Of a stretch of DNA of 61,391 nt, positions 1-10,100 are shown in pieces; within the stretch, counting starts at the first letter, position 1, and every line of letters begins with the position of its first letter. A model generated the notes under the pieces. The model made no database searches. It was given only the letters and a program-made list of their open reading frames with translations, and was not told the DNA's origin. A program made the position numbers and the translations under genes. Origin of the DNA: Leptolyngbyaceae cyanobacterium MAG.088 (lineage in GTDB: Bacteria > Cyanobacteriota > Cyanobacteriia > Phormidesmidales > Phormidesmidaceae); contig JAHQVZ010000048.1 of NCBI GenBank assembly GCA_019634055.1, positions 1 through 61,391 of the forward strand. Direction: 5' to 3'.

Positions 1-406
1 CAGCAGGCACATCAATCACCTCTGCCGATTGGGCTGCCAACATCTCATAGGGCTTACGACTCACCAACAACCCCTTGAGTTTTACCCAGCTGCCCGCATT
101 GTCCATAATGGTTGCTCTAGGAGCCATTTTATTCAGTCCTGATAACGGGTAAACCTTAAACGGCTCATTGGGGGCATCCCCATTAGGCACCAAGAGATGT
201 GGCGACGGTTCTGCCAGTAGTAACCCCTCAAACTCTTGACTGCCCTGAACTTGCCCTGGATTAGCCTGATCAAAATGAAGCCCTGGGGCAATAATGGCTA
301 ACCCCAAGACGCACAATACCAAAACCGGTATAAACCACAGCAACAATCGCCGTACGCTAGGGGGTAAAGGCGCATAACCAATATAAAAATCGTCGCGTTG
401 AGTCAT
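1..406 (-). CDS. Membrane-anchored protein of unknown function, 3' end outside window
   Basis: The reading frame starts at ATG 406-404 and stays open to the window edge, giving 135 residues. One hydrophobic segment lies at about residues 20-41 (LLLWFIPVLVLCVLGLAI). The rest looks soluble and would face the periplasm or lumen. I do not recognise the family. It starts 46 bases after the Rieske fusion gene on the same strand, so it is probably the last visible member of that redox operon. A role as an accessory or partner subunit of the Rieske/haem protein is inference from position only. Confidence 0.75.
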   Translation of the reverse strand, partial: MTQRDDFYIGYAPLPPSVRRLLLWFIPVLVLCVLGLAIIAPGLHFDQANPGQVQGSQEFEGLLLAEPSPHLLVPNGDAPNEPFKVYPLSGLNKMAPRATIMDNAGSWVKLKGLLVSRKPYEMLAAQSAEVIDVPA

Positions 407-452
407 TGGGCTGTCCAAATATTTTTGTTAAGAGAAATGCAGAGGGCTTTGC

Positions 453-1526
453 TCATCCAATGATGGCGGGGGCAACCCTGGTGCCTGGTGGCTTAGCAAT
501 CGGATCAACCCAGATGCGATCGCCCATGAGTCTGACCTCAAAGGTGGGAATTTTCTCAGTAAAGGGCGGAGGTGAAGCCCCTTCAGCCGGTAAATATTGA
601 TATCCATGCCATGGACAGGTAATACAGCCATCGACCACTTTGCCTTCGCCGAGAGGACCATTCTGGTGTTGGCAAACATTAGAAACAGCTGAGAGCTTGC
701 CATCATACTTAAAGATTGCCACCCGTTCTCCGGCTAAGGTCACAATTTTTGCCCGATTTTCTGCAATGTCAGCAACGCTGCCCACATCGACAAAGCCAGA
801 TGCATCACTGGGACCAGCGGGTTGACTATCGACGTTTGCTTCCCTCAGCGCTGTGAACAGATGTAGACCAACAATCCACACAAGACTGATGCCCATACCA
901 ATGGTTAAACAAGGATGCTGGTTTGTTTGTATAGGGCCGAGGATGACATGGGAAACCACTAGACCATAAGCTAGGTAAACCCCCATGTGTAGAGCTTTCC
1001 AAATAGGTGCAGTCAAGTTGACTAACCAAAAGTCATGGCTGGTGGCAGCCATCACAAAGAAAATGACGAGAGCGGCAGCACCCAGACTTTCAAAGGGAAA
1101 ACGAATTAAATCGGTGTACTCAACATTGCTCGCAAACAGACTCACCAACGGTTCTAGATTGCCAAAATCGTGATACCAGGTGAGCACACCATCTACCTTC
1201 AACGGCAGTACGGGAAGATTTAAGCCAATGGCATGAATCAACGCTAGGAAGAAGAACGTAACTCCCATATGGCGTCGATTAAATAAAAGCGGATAGAATC
1301 GCTTGTCTAGACGGGTGAGGGGACCAATGGACAGAATGATATTCAACAGAATAAAGGCTGCCGATCCGTAAGCACGAATGCGAATGCCTCTAAGATCTAG
1401 TCCAGTCCCGGTTTTGCTGGCAACGGTGAGAAAAATATAAATGTAGAGTCCAACGGTCGCCAACAAAATAGCATCGTAGATCAGTTTCTGTTTATTCCAC
1501 TGAATAGATTTATAGGAAACACTCAT
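453..1526 (-). CDS. Ferric-reductase-like membrane domain fused to a Rieske [2Fe-2S] domain
   Basis: Residues about 15-228 hold several hydrophobic helices with spaced histidines (H86, H98, H164, H180, H193, H222), the pattern of the ferric-reductase/YedZ-type haem-binding membrane domain. Residues about 245-340 form a Rieske domain with the ligand set C285-x-H287 and C304-x2-H307, in the segments CQHQNGPLGEG and CPWHG. Such a protein should pass electrons between membrane haems and a 2Fe-2S centre. The acceptor is unknown. It sits in a minus-strand run of small membrane genes (2136 down to 1), which suggests one complex. The linker at about 230-245 is hydrophilic. The fold calls are firm; the physiological reaction is not known. 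Confidence 0.88.
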   Translation of the reverse strand: MSVSYKSIQWNKQKLIYDAILLATVGLYIYIFLTVASKTGTGLDLRGIRIRAYGSAAFILLNIILSIGPLTRLDKRFYPLLFNRRHMGVTFFFLALIHAIGLNLPVLPLKVDGVLTWYHDFGNLEPLVSLFASNVEYTDLIRFPFESLGAAALVIFFVMAATSHDFWLVNLTAPIWKALHMGVYLAYGLVVSHVILGPIQTNQHPCLTIGMGISLVWIVGLHLFTALREANVDSQPAGPSDASGFVDVGSVADIAENRAKIVTLAGERVAIFKYDGKLSAVSNVCQHQNGPLGEGKVVDGCITCPWHGYQYLPAEGASPPPFTEKIPTFEVRLMGDRIWVDPIAKPPGTRVAPAIIG

Positions 1527-1595
1527 GGCAAGGAGATATCACTCATGAAATGAGCGGTGAATGGTGTGTCAAATAGCAGCGTCTGGATTGTCGGG

Positions 1596-1829
1596 TTACT
1601 CTGATGGCTGCCTGAGAAAGGCTGTCATAGAATTTTGGTGTGGTGCGTTTGAGGTTGACGGGGGGAGCACGACATTAGTCTGTAACGATTGGCTAAGTAA
1701 TTGATCGGTATCCGGGGTCACCGTTGCATAGGTAGGCCGAAATAGCAGCCCAGCGATAAAGATGATGGGCATGATGATCGCTAGGGCAATGGATGAAAAT
1801 AGATGGAGTTTGCGACGAGAAATAATCAC
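1596..1829 (-). CDS. Small single-span membrane or secreted protein
   Basis: This is a 77-residue protein with a basic N-terminus (MIISRRKLH) and one hydrophobic stretch at about residues 10-30, followed by a short hydrophilic tail. It could be a signal anchor or a cleavable signal (RPTYATVTP follows the core). The start is GTG 1829-1827. It is chosen because a strong AGGAGG (complement of 1835-1840) sits 5 bases upstream; the overlapping ATG at 1831 runs straight into TGA. It lies between two other small membrane genes of the Rieske operon. I know no family for it. Confidence 0.6.
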   Translation of the reverse strand: MIISRRKLHLFSSIALAIIMPIIFIAGLLFRPTYATVTPDTDQLLSQSLQTNVVLPPSTSNAPHQNSMTAFLRQPSE

Positions 1830-1866
1830 ATGAACCTCCTGGGGTATCAGTAATTTTCTAAATGGG

Positions 1867-2136
1867 CTATCGGCTAAATTTAGCGGCCTGACGGTGGGCT
1901 GTTTTTTCGATAGGATGTTGTTTGCCTTGCACTAACCGCAGTGCGAATAGGGGCCAAAAAATACTGACCCCAGGAATGATAATGAGGCGAAAAAAGGGCG
2001 CTATCCCACGGGCACCAGGGTCAGTCCGCTGTACGCCCAACAGTGAGAACACAATGGCGAAAATTAAACCGGCGATAAAGTAGATCTGTACCGCTTTGAG
2101 CAGACATTCAATAAGAGCAATTGCAAAAGCATTCAT
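1867..2136 (-). CDS. Two-span small membrane protein, first gene of the Rieske operon
   Basis: This 89-residue protein has two hydrophobic segments, about residues 5-33 and 48-67. They are separated by a loop with RTDPGARG and followed by a basic tail. The arrangement (a helix, a loop rich in R/D/P/G, a helix with PGVxxFWPL) resembles small membrane proteins I have seen next to Rieske or haem membrane proteins in other bacteria, but I cannot name the family. It is the most upstream gene of the minus-strand operon, so the promoter should lie in 2137-2372. No clear Shine-Dalgarno precedes ATG 2136. Confidence 0.7.
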   Translation of the reverse strand: MNAFAIALIECLLKAVQIYFIAGLIFAIVFSLLGVQRTDPGARGIAPFFRLIIIPGVSIFWPLFALRLVQGKQHPIEKTAHRQAAKFSR

Positions 2137-2372
2137 GGTAAGACAACGCTAATTTCTAGAATCTTAGTGTTAAGAATTGGTATCCAAAATCACATTTGAC
2201 TCAAAAACTGTAGCAGCGATGTTACCGAGTGCCCCTTAGAAAATGCTGAAAAGCTATATAAAATTGACATAACGATACTTTTGCTTTGACACTAGTGGAC
2301 AATGGGCGGACTGAACCTCTTTTGCCTGATGCATTTTTCAATTGAATTAACATAGTCTTGCTCTGAAAATCT

Positions 2373-5300
2373 ATGGTCACTCGTGAAACGGTCTCAATGT
2401 CATTAGAGCTGGAGTCTGCGATTATTCGCACCCCGTTGGTGGTTTCGCCTAAAACGTTTGTGCTCAATGCAATTCGTCGTATGGCTAAAGTGCCATTGGT
2501 TGACCGTACAGAGGCGACCAATCTAGCGCCAAGTCAACAGATTAACTTAACAGATGTTAGGTTGACAGAGTGTGGCAGCTGTGTGGTGGCTGTAGAGGCA
2601 GACGGACGAGTATGTGGGTTGCTGACGGAGCGCGATGTGGTGCATTTAAGTGCTCAACAACGGCCTTTAGATACCTTGAGAATAGGTGAGGTGATGACGT
2701 CTCCAGTGGTCACCTTGGATGAAGCTGATTTTACCCATTGGGACGTTGCCTATGATCTGTTGCGTCGTCATCATATTCGTCACTTACCACTATTGGATGC
2801 GCAGAATCGACTATCTGGTTTGGTAACCCAAGGGACATTACAGTCACTATTCGAGCGTTCACAAGATGCTTCTATTGCGCAATTTCAGGCGTCTCAGCAG
2901 CCAGTAGCGGACTCTCTTCAGGGAGGAAATGCACAGCGCAATCGTAATCACTATGTCGTTCGTAGCCGGTTGCTCAGATCCATTACGCCAGATTTTACGC
3001 AAAGCGATTTGAAACAACAAGCTGTGCTGGCGGCTATTCCAGATTATTTATTTTGTGTAGATGCTCAGGGCATCTATCGACAAGTAGTGACCTATAAGCA
3101 GGGCATTACGTTATTTGCTGAAAATTTAGATCCTGTGGGCTTATCGATGATGGCGGTATTGCCTGTAGAGATTGCGCATCAACAAATGTTGTACCTCCAA
3201 GAGGCGTTAAGTTCAGGAGATCTAAAAACCTATGAGCATCAGGTTCAATGTGATGATCAATGGCGTGATGAAGAAGTCAGAGTTGTTAAAATAGGCGAGG
3301 ATGAGGTCTTGTTTATGGTTCGCGATATTAGCGATCGCAAACAGGCTGAACGACAGTTGCAAAACTTGATTGAAGGGACTGCTGCCACAACAGGCCAAAA
3401 TTTTTTCCCAGCGTTAGTGCGCCACATTGCAGTTGCCCTGGAGGTTAACTATGTGATGGTAACTGAACTAATTGATGGCAAGCTCCATACACTGGCGTTT
3501 TGGGCGAATGGTTCTTTGCATGATCCAATTTCTTATTATCCAGAAGAAACACCTTGTGAACACACGTTAAACGCTGGGCGTTTTCATCATGAGACGTTAG
3601 TGCAGCAGGCATTTCCGAAGGATGTCGATTTGGTGAAAATGAATGCTAACAGTTATTCAGGTATCGCATTATGTGACACTCAGGGCAATACCATGGGGCA
3701 TTTATGTGTGCTGGACCAACAGCCGCTGAAAAAACCTGAACGTGCTGAGGATATTTTGCAGGTATTTGCCGCTCGGGCTACGGCTGAACTAGAACGCCAG
3801 CGAGCTATTGAGTCTCTAGAGCAGCTTAATCAAAACCTGGAAGCCAGAGTGTCAGAGCGAACGGTGGCTCTGCGCGAGCGTGAACAGTTTCTTCAAGCGG
3901 TGTTAGATACATTCCCCATTTCGGTTTTTTGGAAAGATTTAAATTCTGCCTATTTAGGCTGTAATCGTAACTTTTTAAAGGATGCCGGGTTAGATGATAT
4001 TGCCGAGATGATTGGTAAAACAGACTATGATATGCCCTGGGGGGCAGACCATGCTGTTCATGCGCAAAGAGACGATCGTGAAGTGATGCAGTCTAATGCT
4101 GCGAAGTTGGGCATTGAAGAGACGTTAATCAAAGCAGATGGTCAACAAATTTGGATAGAAACTAACAAAATGCCTCTTCGTAGTCTCACCGGTAAAGTGG
4201 TGGGGGTGTTAGGTACTTATCAAGATATTACAGTGAGGAAGCAATTAGAGCTGGACTTACAAAGCTCTAAAAAGCAGCTCAGTGAAGTGTTAGACAGTGC
4301 GATCGCTAGCATTATTCGACTGCGGCTTTATGCAGACATGTCGATGCAGTACGACTATATCTCACCCCATTTCACTAATAACGTTGGATATACGGTTCAG
4401 GACATATTGTCGGTTCCAGATCTTTGGAAAAATAGTGTTGACCCTGATGATTGGGACGCGATCATTCGACCCGTCATAGGATCTATCCTGAATGATCGGG
4501 GGGCGTCTATCTATCAGATGGAATATCGACTACGTTGTCAGGATGGTTCTATCGCCTGGATTTTATCTAATTGTTTTGCCCAGTGGAATGAGGCAAGAGG
4601 ATACTGGGAAGTGACCATCGTAGAAACGGATATTAGCGATCGTAAAAAAGCAGAAGCTCAACTACAGAATCTAATTTTGGGTACGGCTGCTGTGGGGCAA
4701 GACTTTTTCCCGGCATTAACAAGACACATTGCTGAAGCTCTGGATGTATCTTATGTTGTTGTTAGTGAGTGTATTGACAATAACCTTCATTCCTTAGCTA
4801 TTTGGGCTAAGGGAGAATTACAGCCCAATGCTATTTTTCAATTAGTTGATACCCCTTGTGAAAGAACGATGGAAGAGGGGCTATTTTATTGTGAAGGCTC
4901 TATTCAGCAATGCTTTCCTGATTACTTACTACTGTATGAAATGGCTGCGGAAAGCTATTTAGGGATTGCCTTGCGAGATACGCAAGAGGATGTGATTGGT
5001 ATTCTATGTATTGTTCACCAGCAGCCGTTGTCAGATCCCCAGCGAGCCATACAGGTTTTACAAATTTTTGCGGCGCGAGCAGCCGCTGAATTAGAGCGTC
5101 AAAAAGCCAATATAGCTCTTGAACAGTTGAATCATGCCCTAGAAGCCAAAGTCGTGGAGCGAACTGCTGAGTTGCAGGAACGAGAACAGTTTTTGCAAAC
5201 TGTACTAGATACCTTTCCTCTCAGTATATTTTGGAAAGATCTCAATTCAGTGTATCGGGGAGGAAATCGTAATTTTTTGATGGATGTAGGACTGGCCTCT

Positions 5301-7229
5301 CTAGCAGAGATTCAAGGTAAAACAGATTATGATTTGCCTTGGACTCCTTTAGAAACAGAGATCTGTCGTACTGAGGATAGGCAAGTCATTACATCTAACA
5401 CCCCCAAGTTAGGCATTATTGCTAGGACACGCAAAGCTAACGGTGAACAAATCTGGACAGAAACTAACAAATTACCTCTCCATAATTTAGAGGGGCAGAT
5501 AATTGGGGTATTGGGGACATTTCAGGATATTACTGAACATAAGGAAGCTGAGGCGATTATCAAACAGCAGCTAGCGGCTATGGAAGCAGTTGTTGATGGC
5601 ATTGGTATTTTACAAAATGGCATCTATATTTATGTAAACCAAGCCCATTTAAGTCTTTTTGGCTACACACATTCTGAAGAACTCTTAGGCGAGTCCTGGC
5701 AAATGCTATATTCTCCTGCCCAAATTCAGAGATTTGAACAAGAAATTATGCCAGATTTAGAGCATGCTAGAGCCTGGCAAGGAGAATCAATCGCTTCTCG
5801 AAAAGATGGTTCAACCTTTGCAGAGGGTCTCTCGTTGACGTTGACAGACGAGGGTTTGTTAATTTGTGTCTGTCGAGATATTAGTGAGCTTAAGCAGGCG
5901 CAGGATCAAATTGTTCATAATGCCTTGCATGATCCACTGACAGGGTTGCCGAATCGGTCATTTTTAGTTGATCGTCTTGAATTAGCAATTGATCGGTCTC
6001 AACGCCTGAAGGATTATCGTTATGCGGTTTTATTTCTTGATTTAGATCGGTTTAAGGTCATTAACGACAGTTTGGGCCATTATGTGGGTGATCAACTTCT
6101 CATCGAGGTATCTAAGCGCCTGCGCCTGCATTTGCGGCATACAGATATGGTGGCCCGACTGGGCGGTGATGAGTTTGTTATCTTGCTAGAAGATGTGAAT
6201 GGTACAGAAGATATTATTCATTGCGTTGAGCAAATTTTAGCCGATGGCCAAACGCCGATTACCATTGATGAGCATCAGGTCTTTATCAATACCAGCATTG
6301 GTATTGCGACTGGTCATAACGGATATAGTCAGGCCTCAACGATTATTAGGGATGCTGACATTGCCATGTACTGTGCCAAGGCACAGGAAAATACGTTCTA
6401 TAAATTCTTTGATGAGGTGATGCATGCTGAGGTGATGAGTCGCATGACGTTGGAAACAGATTTACGTCATGCTTTCAATCAGCAAGAGCTGGTGCTTACC
6501 TATCAACCCATTGTGAGTTTAGCTGACAGGCAGCTAATTGGCTTTGAACCCTTAATCCGCTGGCAACATCCTCACCGAGGAACAATCTCTCCTGAATCAT
6601 TTATCCCCATTGCAGAAGAAACAGGTTTAATTACGACGTTAGATAGCTGGGTGATTTTTAATGCTTGCGAGCAACTGGCTAGCTGGCAACAACAGTTTCC
6701 AGGACATACTCCTCTGAGACTGAGTATTAATCTTTCTGTCCAAGACCTGTATCGGTCTAGCCTGCTTCAAGATATCGACCATATCCTGAATTCAACACCG
6801 ATTACGGGTGATTTAATTACGTTCGAAATCACCGAGAGTATCTTAATTGAAGATATTGATCAAACCATTGATTTTTTAACTAAGCTAGCCACAAGACAGA
6901 TCAAAATAAGTATTGATGATTTTGGGACTGGATACTCATCTTTGAGTTATCTACAGCGTTTACCCGTTCACAGTTTAAAAATTGATCGTTCATTTGTGAG
7001 TAATATGCAGGTGGATAATCGTGACTATCAGTTGGTTGGCACCATCCTTGCCCTAGCGAAACAGCTGGGCTTGATGACGGTGGCAGAAGGTATCGAAACC
7101 CAGCATCACCTCTATCAGTTACAGCAATTGGGCTGTCAATTTGGTCAGGGATATTTATTCTCAAAACCGCTAACCGTGAGTGATGTTGAGGTGATGCTGG
7201 CAAATTCTAACCCCATGCTCAAGTTGTAA
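2373..7229 (+). CDS. Giant CBS/PAS/GAF/GGDEF/EAL cyclic-di-GMP signalling protein
   Basis: The protein has 1618 residues. Order: CBS pair about 15-160; PAS about 215-325; GAF about 331-480; coiled coil about 485-510; PAS about 515-625; PAS about 635-765; GAF about 766-910; coiled coil; PAS about 950-1060; PAS about 1070-1185; GGDEF about 1195-1345; EAL about 1365-1610. The diguanylate cyclase site is an intact GGDEF at 1264-1268. The phosphodiesterase domain keeps NLSVQ, EITES, DDFGTGYSSL and AEGIET, but its signature is EPL (1392-1394), not EAL. The metal-binding Glu is kept, so either or both activities are possible. No transmembrane helix is seen, so it should be cytosolic. Start ATG 2373 has no clear ribosome site, and ATG 2397 is an alternative. 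It is monocistronic and convergent with the next gene. Confidence 0.95.
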   Translation: MVTRETVSMSLELESAIIRTPLVVSPKTFVLNAIRRMAKVPLVDRTEATNLAPSQQINLTDVRLTECGSCVVAVEADGRVCGLLTERDVVHLSAQQRPLDTLRIGEVMTSPVVTLDEADFTHWDVAYDLLRRHHIRHLPLLDAQNRLSGLVTQGTLQSLFERSQDASIAQFQASQQPVADSLQGGNAQRNRNHYVVRSRLLRSITPDFTQSDLKQQAVLAAIPDYLFCVDAQGIYRQVVTYKQGITLFAENLDPVGLSMMAVLPVEIAHQQMLYLQEALSSGDLKTYEHQVQCDDQWRDEEVRVVKIGEDEVLFMVRDISDRKQAERQLQNLIEGTAATTGQNFFPALVRHIAVALEVNYVMVTELIDGKLHTLAFWANGSLHDPISYYPEETPCEHTLNAGRFHHETLVQQAFPKDVDLVKMNANSYSGIALCDTQGNTMGHLCVLDQQPLKKPERAEDILQVFAARATAELERQRAIESLEQLNQNLEARVSERTVALREREQFLQAVLDTFPISVFWKDLNSAYLGCNRNFLKDAGLDDIAEMIGKTDYDMPWGADHAVHAQRDDREVMQSNAAKLGIEETLIKADGQQIWIETNKMPLRSLTGKVVGVLGTYQDITVRKQLELDLQSSKKQLSEVLDSAIASIIRLRLYADMSMQYDYISPHFTNNVGYTVQDILSVPDLWKNSVDPDDWDAIIRPVIGSILNDRGASIYQMEYRLRCQDGSIAWILSNCFAQWNEARGYWEVTIVETDISDRKKAEAQLQNLILGTAAVGQDFFPALTRHIAEALDVSYVVVSECIDNNLHSLAIWAKGELQPNAIFQLVDTPCERTMEEGLFYCEGSIQQCFPDYLLLYEMAAESYLGIALRDTQEDVIGILCIVHQQPLSDPQRAIQVLQIFAARAAAELERQKANIALEQLNHALEAKVVERTAELQEREQFLQTVLDTFPLSIFWKDLNSVYRGGNRNFLMDVGLASLAEIQGKTDYDLPWTPLETEICRTEDRQVITSNTPKLGIIARTRKANGEQIWTETNKLPLHNLEGQIIGVLGTFQDITEHKEAEAIIKQQLAAMEAVVDGIGILQNGIYIYVNQAHLSLFGYTHSEELLGESWQMLYSPAQIQRFEQEIMPDLEHARAWQGESIASRKDGSTFAEGLSLTLTDEGLLICVCRDISELKQAQDQIVHNALHDPLTGLPNRSFLVDRLELAIDRSQRLKDYRYAVLFLDLDRFKVINDSLGHYVGDQLLIEVSKRLRLHLRHTDMVARLGGDEFVILLEDVNGTEDIIHCVEQILADGQTPITIDEHQVFINTSIGIATGHNGYSQASTIIRDADIAMYCAKAQENTFYKFFDEVMHAEVMSRMTLETDLRHAFNQQELVLTYQPIVSLADRQLIGFEPLIRWQHPHRGTISPESFIPIAEETGLITTLDSWVIFNACEQLASWQQQFPGHTPLRLSINLSVQDLYRSSLLQDIDHILNSTPITGDLITFEITESILIEDIDQTIDFLTKLATRQIKISIDDFGTGYSSLSYLQRLPVHSLKIDRSFVSNMQVDNRDYQLVGTILALAKQLGLMTVAEGIETQHHLYQLQQLGCQFGQGYLFSKPLTVSDVEVMLANSNPMLKL

Positions 7230-7249
7230 ATACTGGAGTCAGTCAGTTG

Positions 7250-8524
<1,275 letters not shown>

Positions 8525-8658
8525 CTACCAAATTGATGTGGTTGGTTTGTGTGGTACCTGTTGAAATCGCGTTAGCAATCAGGGGAAAATTGCCATGGTT
8601 ATCTGAAATGTTGGATGTCGTTGTGAAGCTTAAGGCATCGCTTGAATTTGCATCTACC

Positions 8659-10050
8659 ATGCCTCTACTGCATTTTTTATCCCGAAGTAGTCTATGGACT
8701 GAAGCGAAAGCGTCTTTAAGGCTGGCTATTCCCTTGATGTTGATTCAGCTGTCGGAGGGGGCTGTGAGCTTTGTCGATACGCTGATGATGGGTGGGTTGG
8801 GGACGACAACGTTGGCCGCAGGTGGGTTGGGGGCAACGTCGTTTTGGATGCTGTTTTTCTTATGTGCAGGGCTTTTAGAAATGACGGGTGCGATCGCAGC
8901 CGAAGCCCATGGTGCCCGAGACCACCATCGAGTTAGCCGCATCAATATTCAAGGACTGTGGCTAAGTTTTTGGATTTCCTTACCCGTTATGGTGCTGATC
9001 TGGCACCTGGACATCGTCTTTCGTCTCTTTGGCCAGCAGGCTGTCATTGTCTCGTTGGCAACGGTTTACCTGCACGCCATGGTGTGGGGGCTACCGGCGG
9101 TACTCGGTCTGTTTGTGTTTAAAGAAATTCTGACGGCCCTATCGCGACCTAGGTTAATCATGGTGCTCATGGGGCTGGGGATTCCGCTGAATATTGGTTT
9201 GAACTATGGGCTAACCTACGGTAGCTGGGGATTGCCGGAGTTAGGGCTGGCTGGCATTGGCTGGGCCAGTACCCTGGTCGTTTGGTTTAACTTTGTGGCG
9301 GCGGTGGTGATGTTGCAGGTTTATCCATCCCTGAGGCGATTGCAGTTGTTACGGCGATGGTGGCGATGCGATCGCGCTATCCTGACCGAAATTATTCACC
9401 TGGGCTGGCCCTTATGTATCGACTACGTGACTGAAATGGGGGCATTTACAGCAGCGGCTTTGCTCATGGGACTATGGAGCACAGAGCTATTAGCGGCCCA
9501 TCGCATTGTCATGACCACCACAGAATTGTTGCTCATGTTTTCCTGGGGCTTTGCCTATGCAGCCGCCATGCGCACCGGACATAAGATGGGGGCCGCAGAC
9601 CCACGGGCTGCCCGCCGCGTGGCCCAGGCCAACCTCCTCATGAATCTCATGCTAGTGATGTTACTGGCGATTCCGTTGTGGCTTTTACCCCGAACTATAG
9701 CTGGTTTTTATCTGAATGTAGATTTGCCTGCAAACGCTCAAACAGTCAGTCTAGCCGCCACCTTATTTAAGATTGGCGTTGTGTTTCAAATTGCCCAGGG
9801 AATTCGCATCATCAGTGCAGGCACCTTACAAGGGCTCAAAGATACCCATTTATTGGCTACGGTAGATGTGCTTGTACACTGGGTGATTGGCATCGGTTTG
9901 GGCTATGTAGCAGGTCAATGGCTAGGCTGGCAGGGCAGTGGTTTATGGTGGTGTTTAGCCTTAGGACAACTAGTCGCTGCTATTGTACTGACTCGACGCT
10001 TTCAGCTATTAATTGCCGCGCAAATTCCTAAACTGGTTATCCAAAAATAA
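8659..10050 (+). CDS. MATE-family multidrug/metabolite efflux transporter
   Basis: With start ATG 8659 (MPLLHFLSRSS) the protein has 464 residues, normal for the family, and about 12 hydrophobic helices. The first helices carry the MATE-like IPLMLIQLSEGAVSFVDTLM segment with an acidic residue in the membrane. The frame is open from 8533, but that extension adds 42 residues unlike a MATE N-terminus, so the internal ATG is preferred. MATE proteins export cationic compounds or metabolites using H+ or Na+ gradients. The substrate is not predictable here. It is divergent from cfa and is followed by the FAD oxidoreductase after 50 bases, possibly as an operon. Confidence 0.92.
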   Translation: MPLLHFLSRSSLWTEAKASLRLAIPLMLIQLSEGAVSFVDTLMMGGLGTTTLAAGGLGATSFWMLFFLCAGLLEMTGAIAAEAHGARDHHRVSRINIQGLWLSFWISLPVMVLIWHLDIVFRLFGQQAVIVSLATVYLHAMVWGLPAVLGLFVFKEILTALSRPRLIMVLMGLGIPLNIGLNYGLTYGSWGLPELGLAGIGWASTLVVWFNFVAAVVMLQVYPSLRRLQLLRRWWRCDRAILTEIIHLGWPLCIDYVTEMGAFTAAALLMGLWSTELLAAHRIVMTTTELLLMFSWGFAYAAAMRTGHKMGAADPRAARRVAQANLLMNLMLVMLLAIPLWLLPRTIAGFYLNVDLPANAQTVSLAATLFKIGVVFQIAQGIRIISAGTLQGLKDTHLLATVDVLVHWVIGIGLGYVAGQWLGWQGSGLWWCLALGQLVAAIVLTRRFQLLIAAQIPKLVIQK

Positions 10051-10100
10051 GCCACCCACAAATTGACGGTAGAATTATCTCCGTTTCCATAGTCTGAGTC

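Noticed and set aside
8533-8658. N-terminal extension of the MATE transporter
   Set aside because: The added 42 residues do not look like a MATE N-terminus; ATG 8659 gives the usual length.
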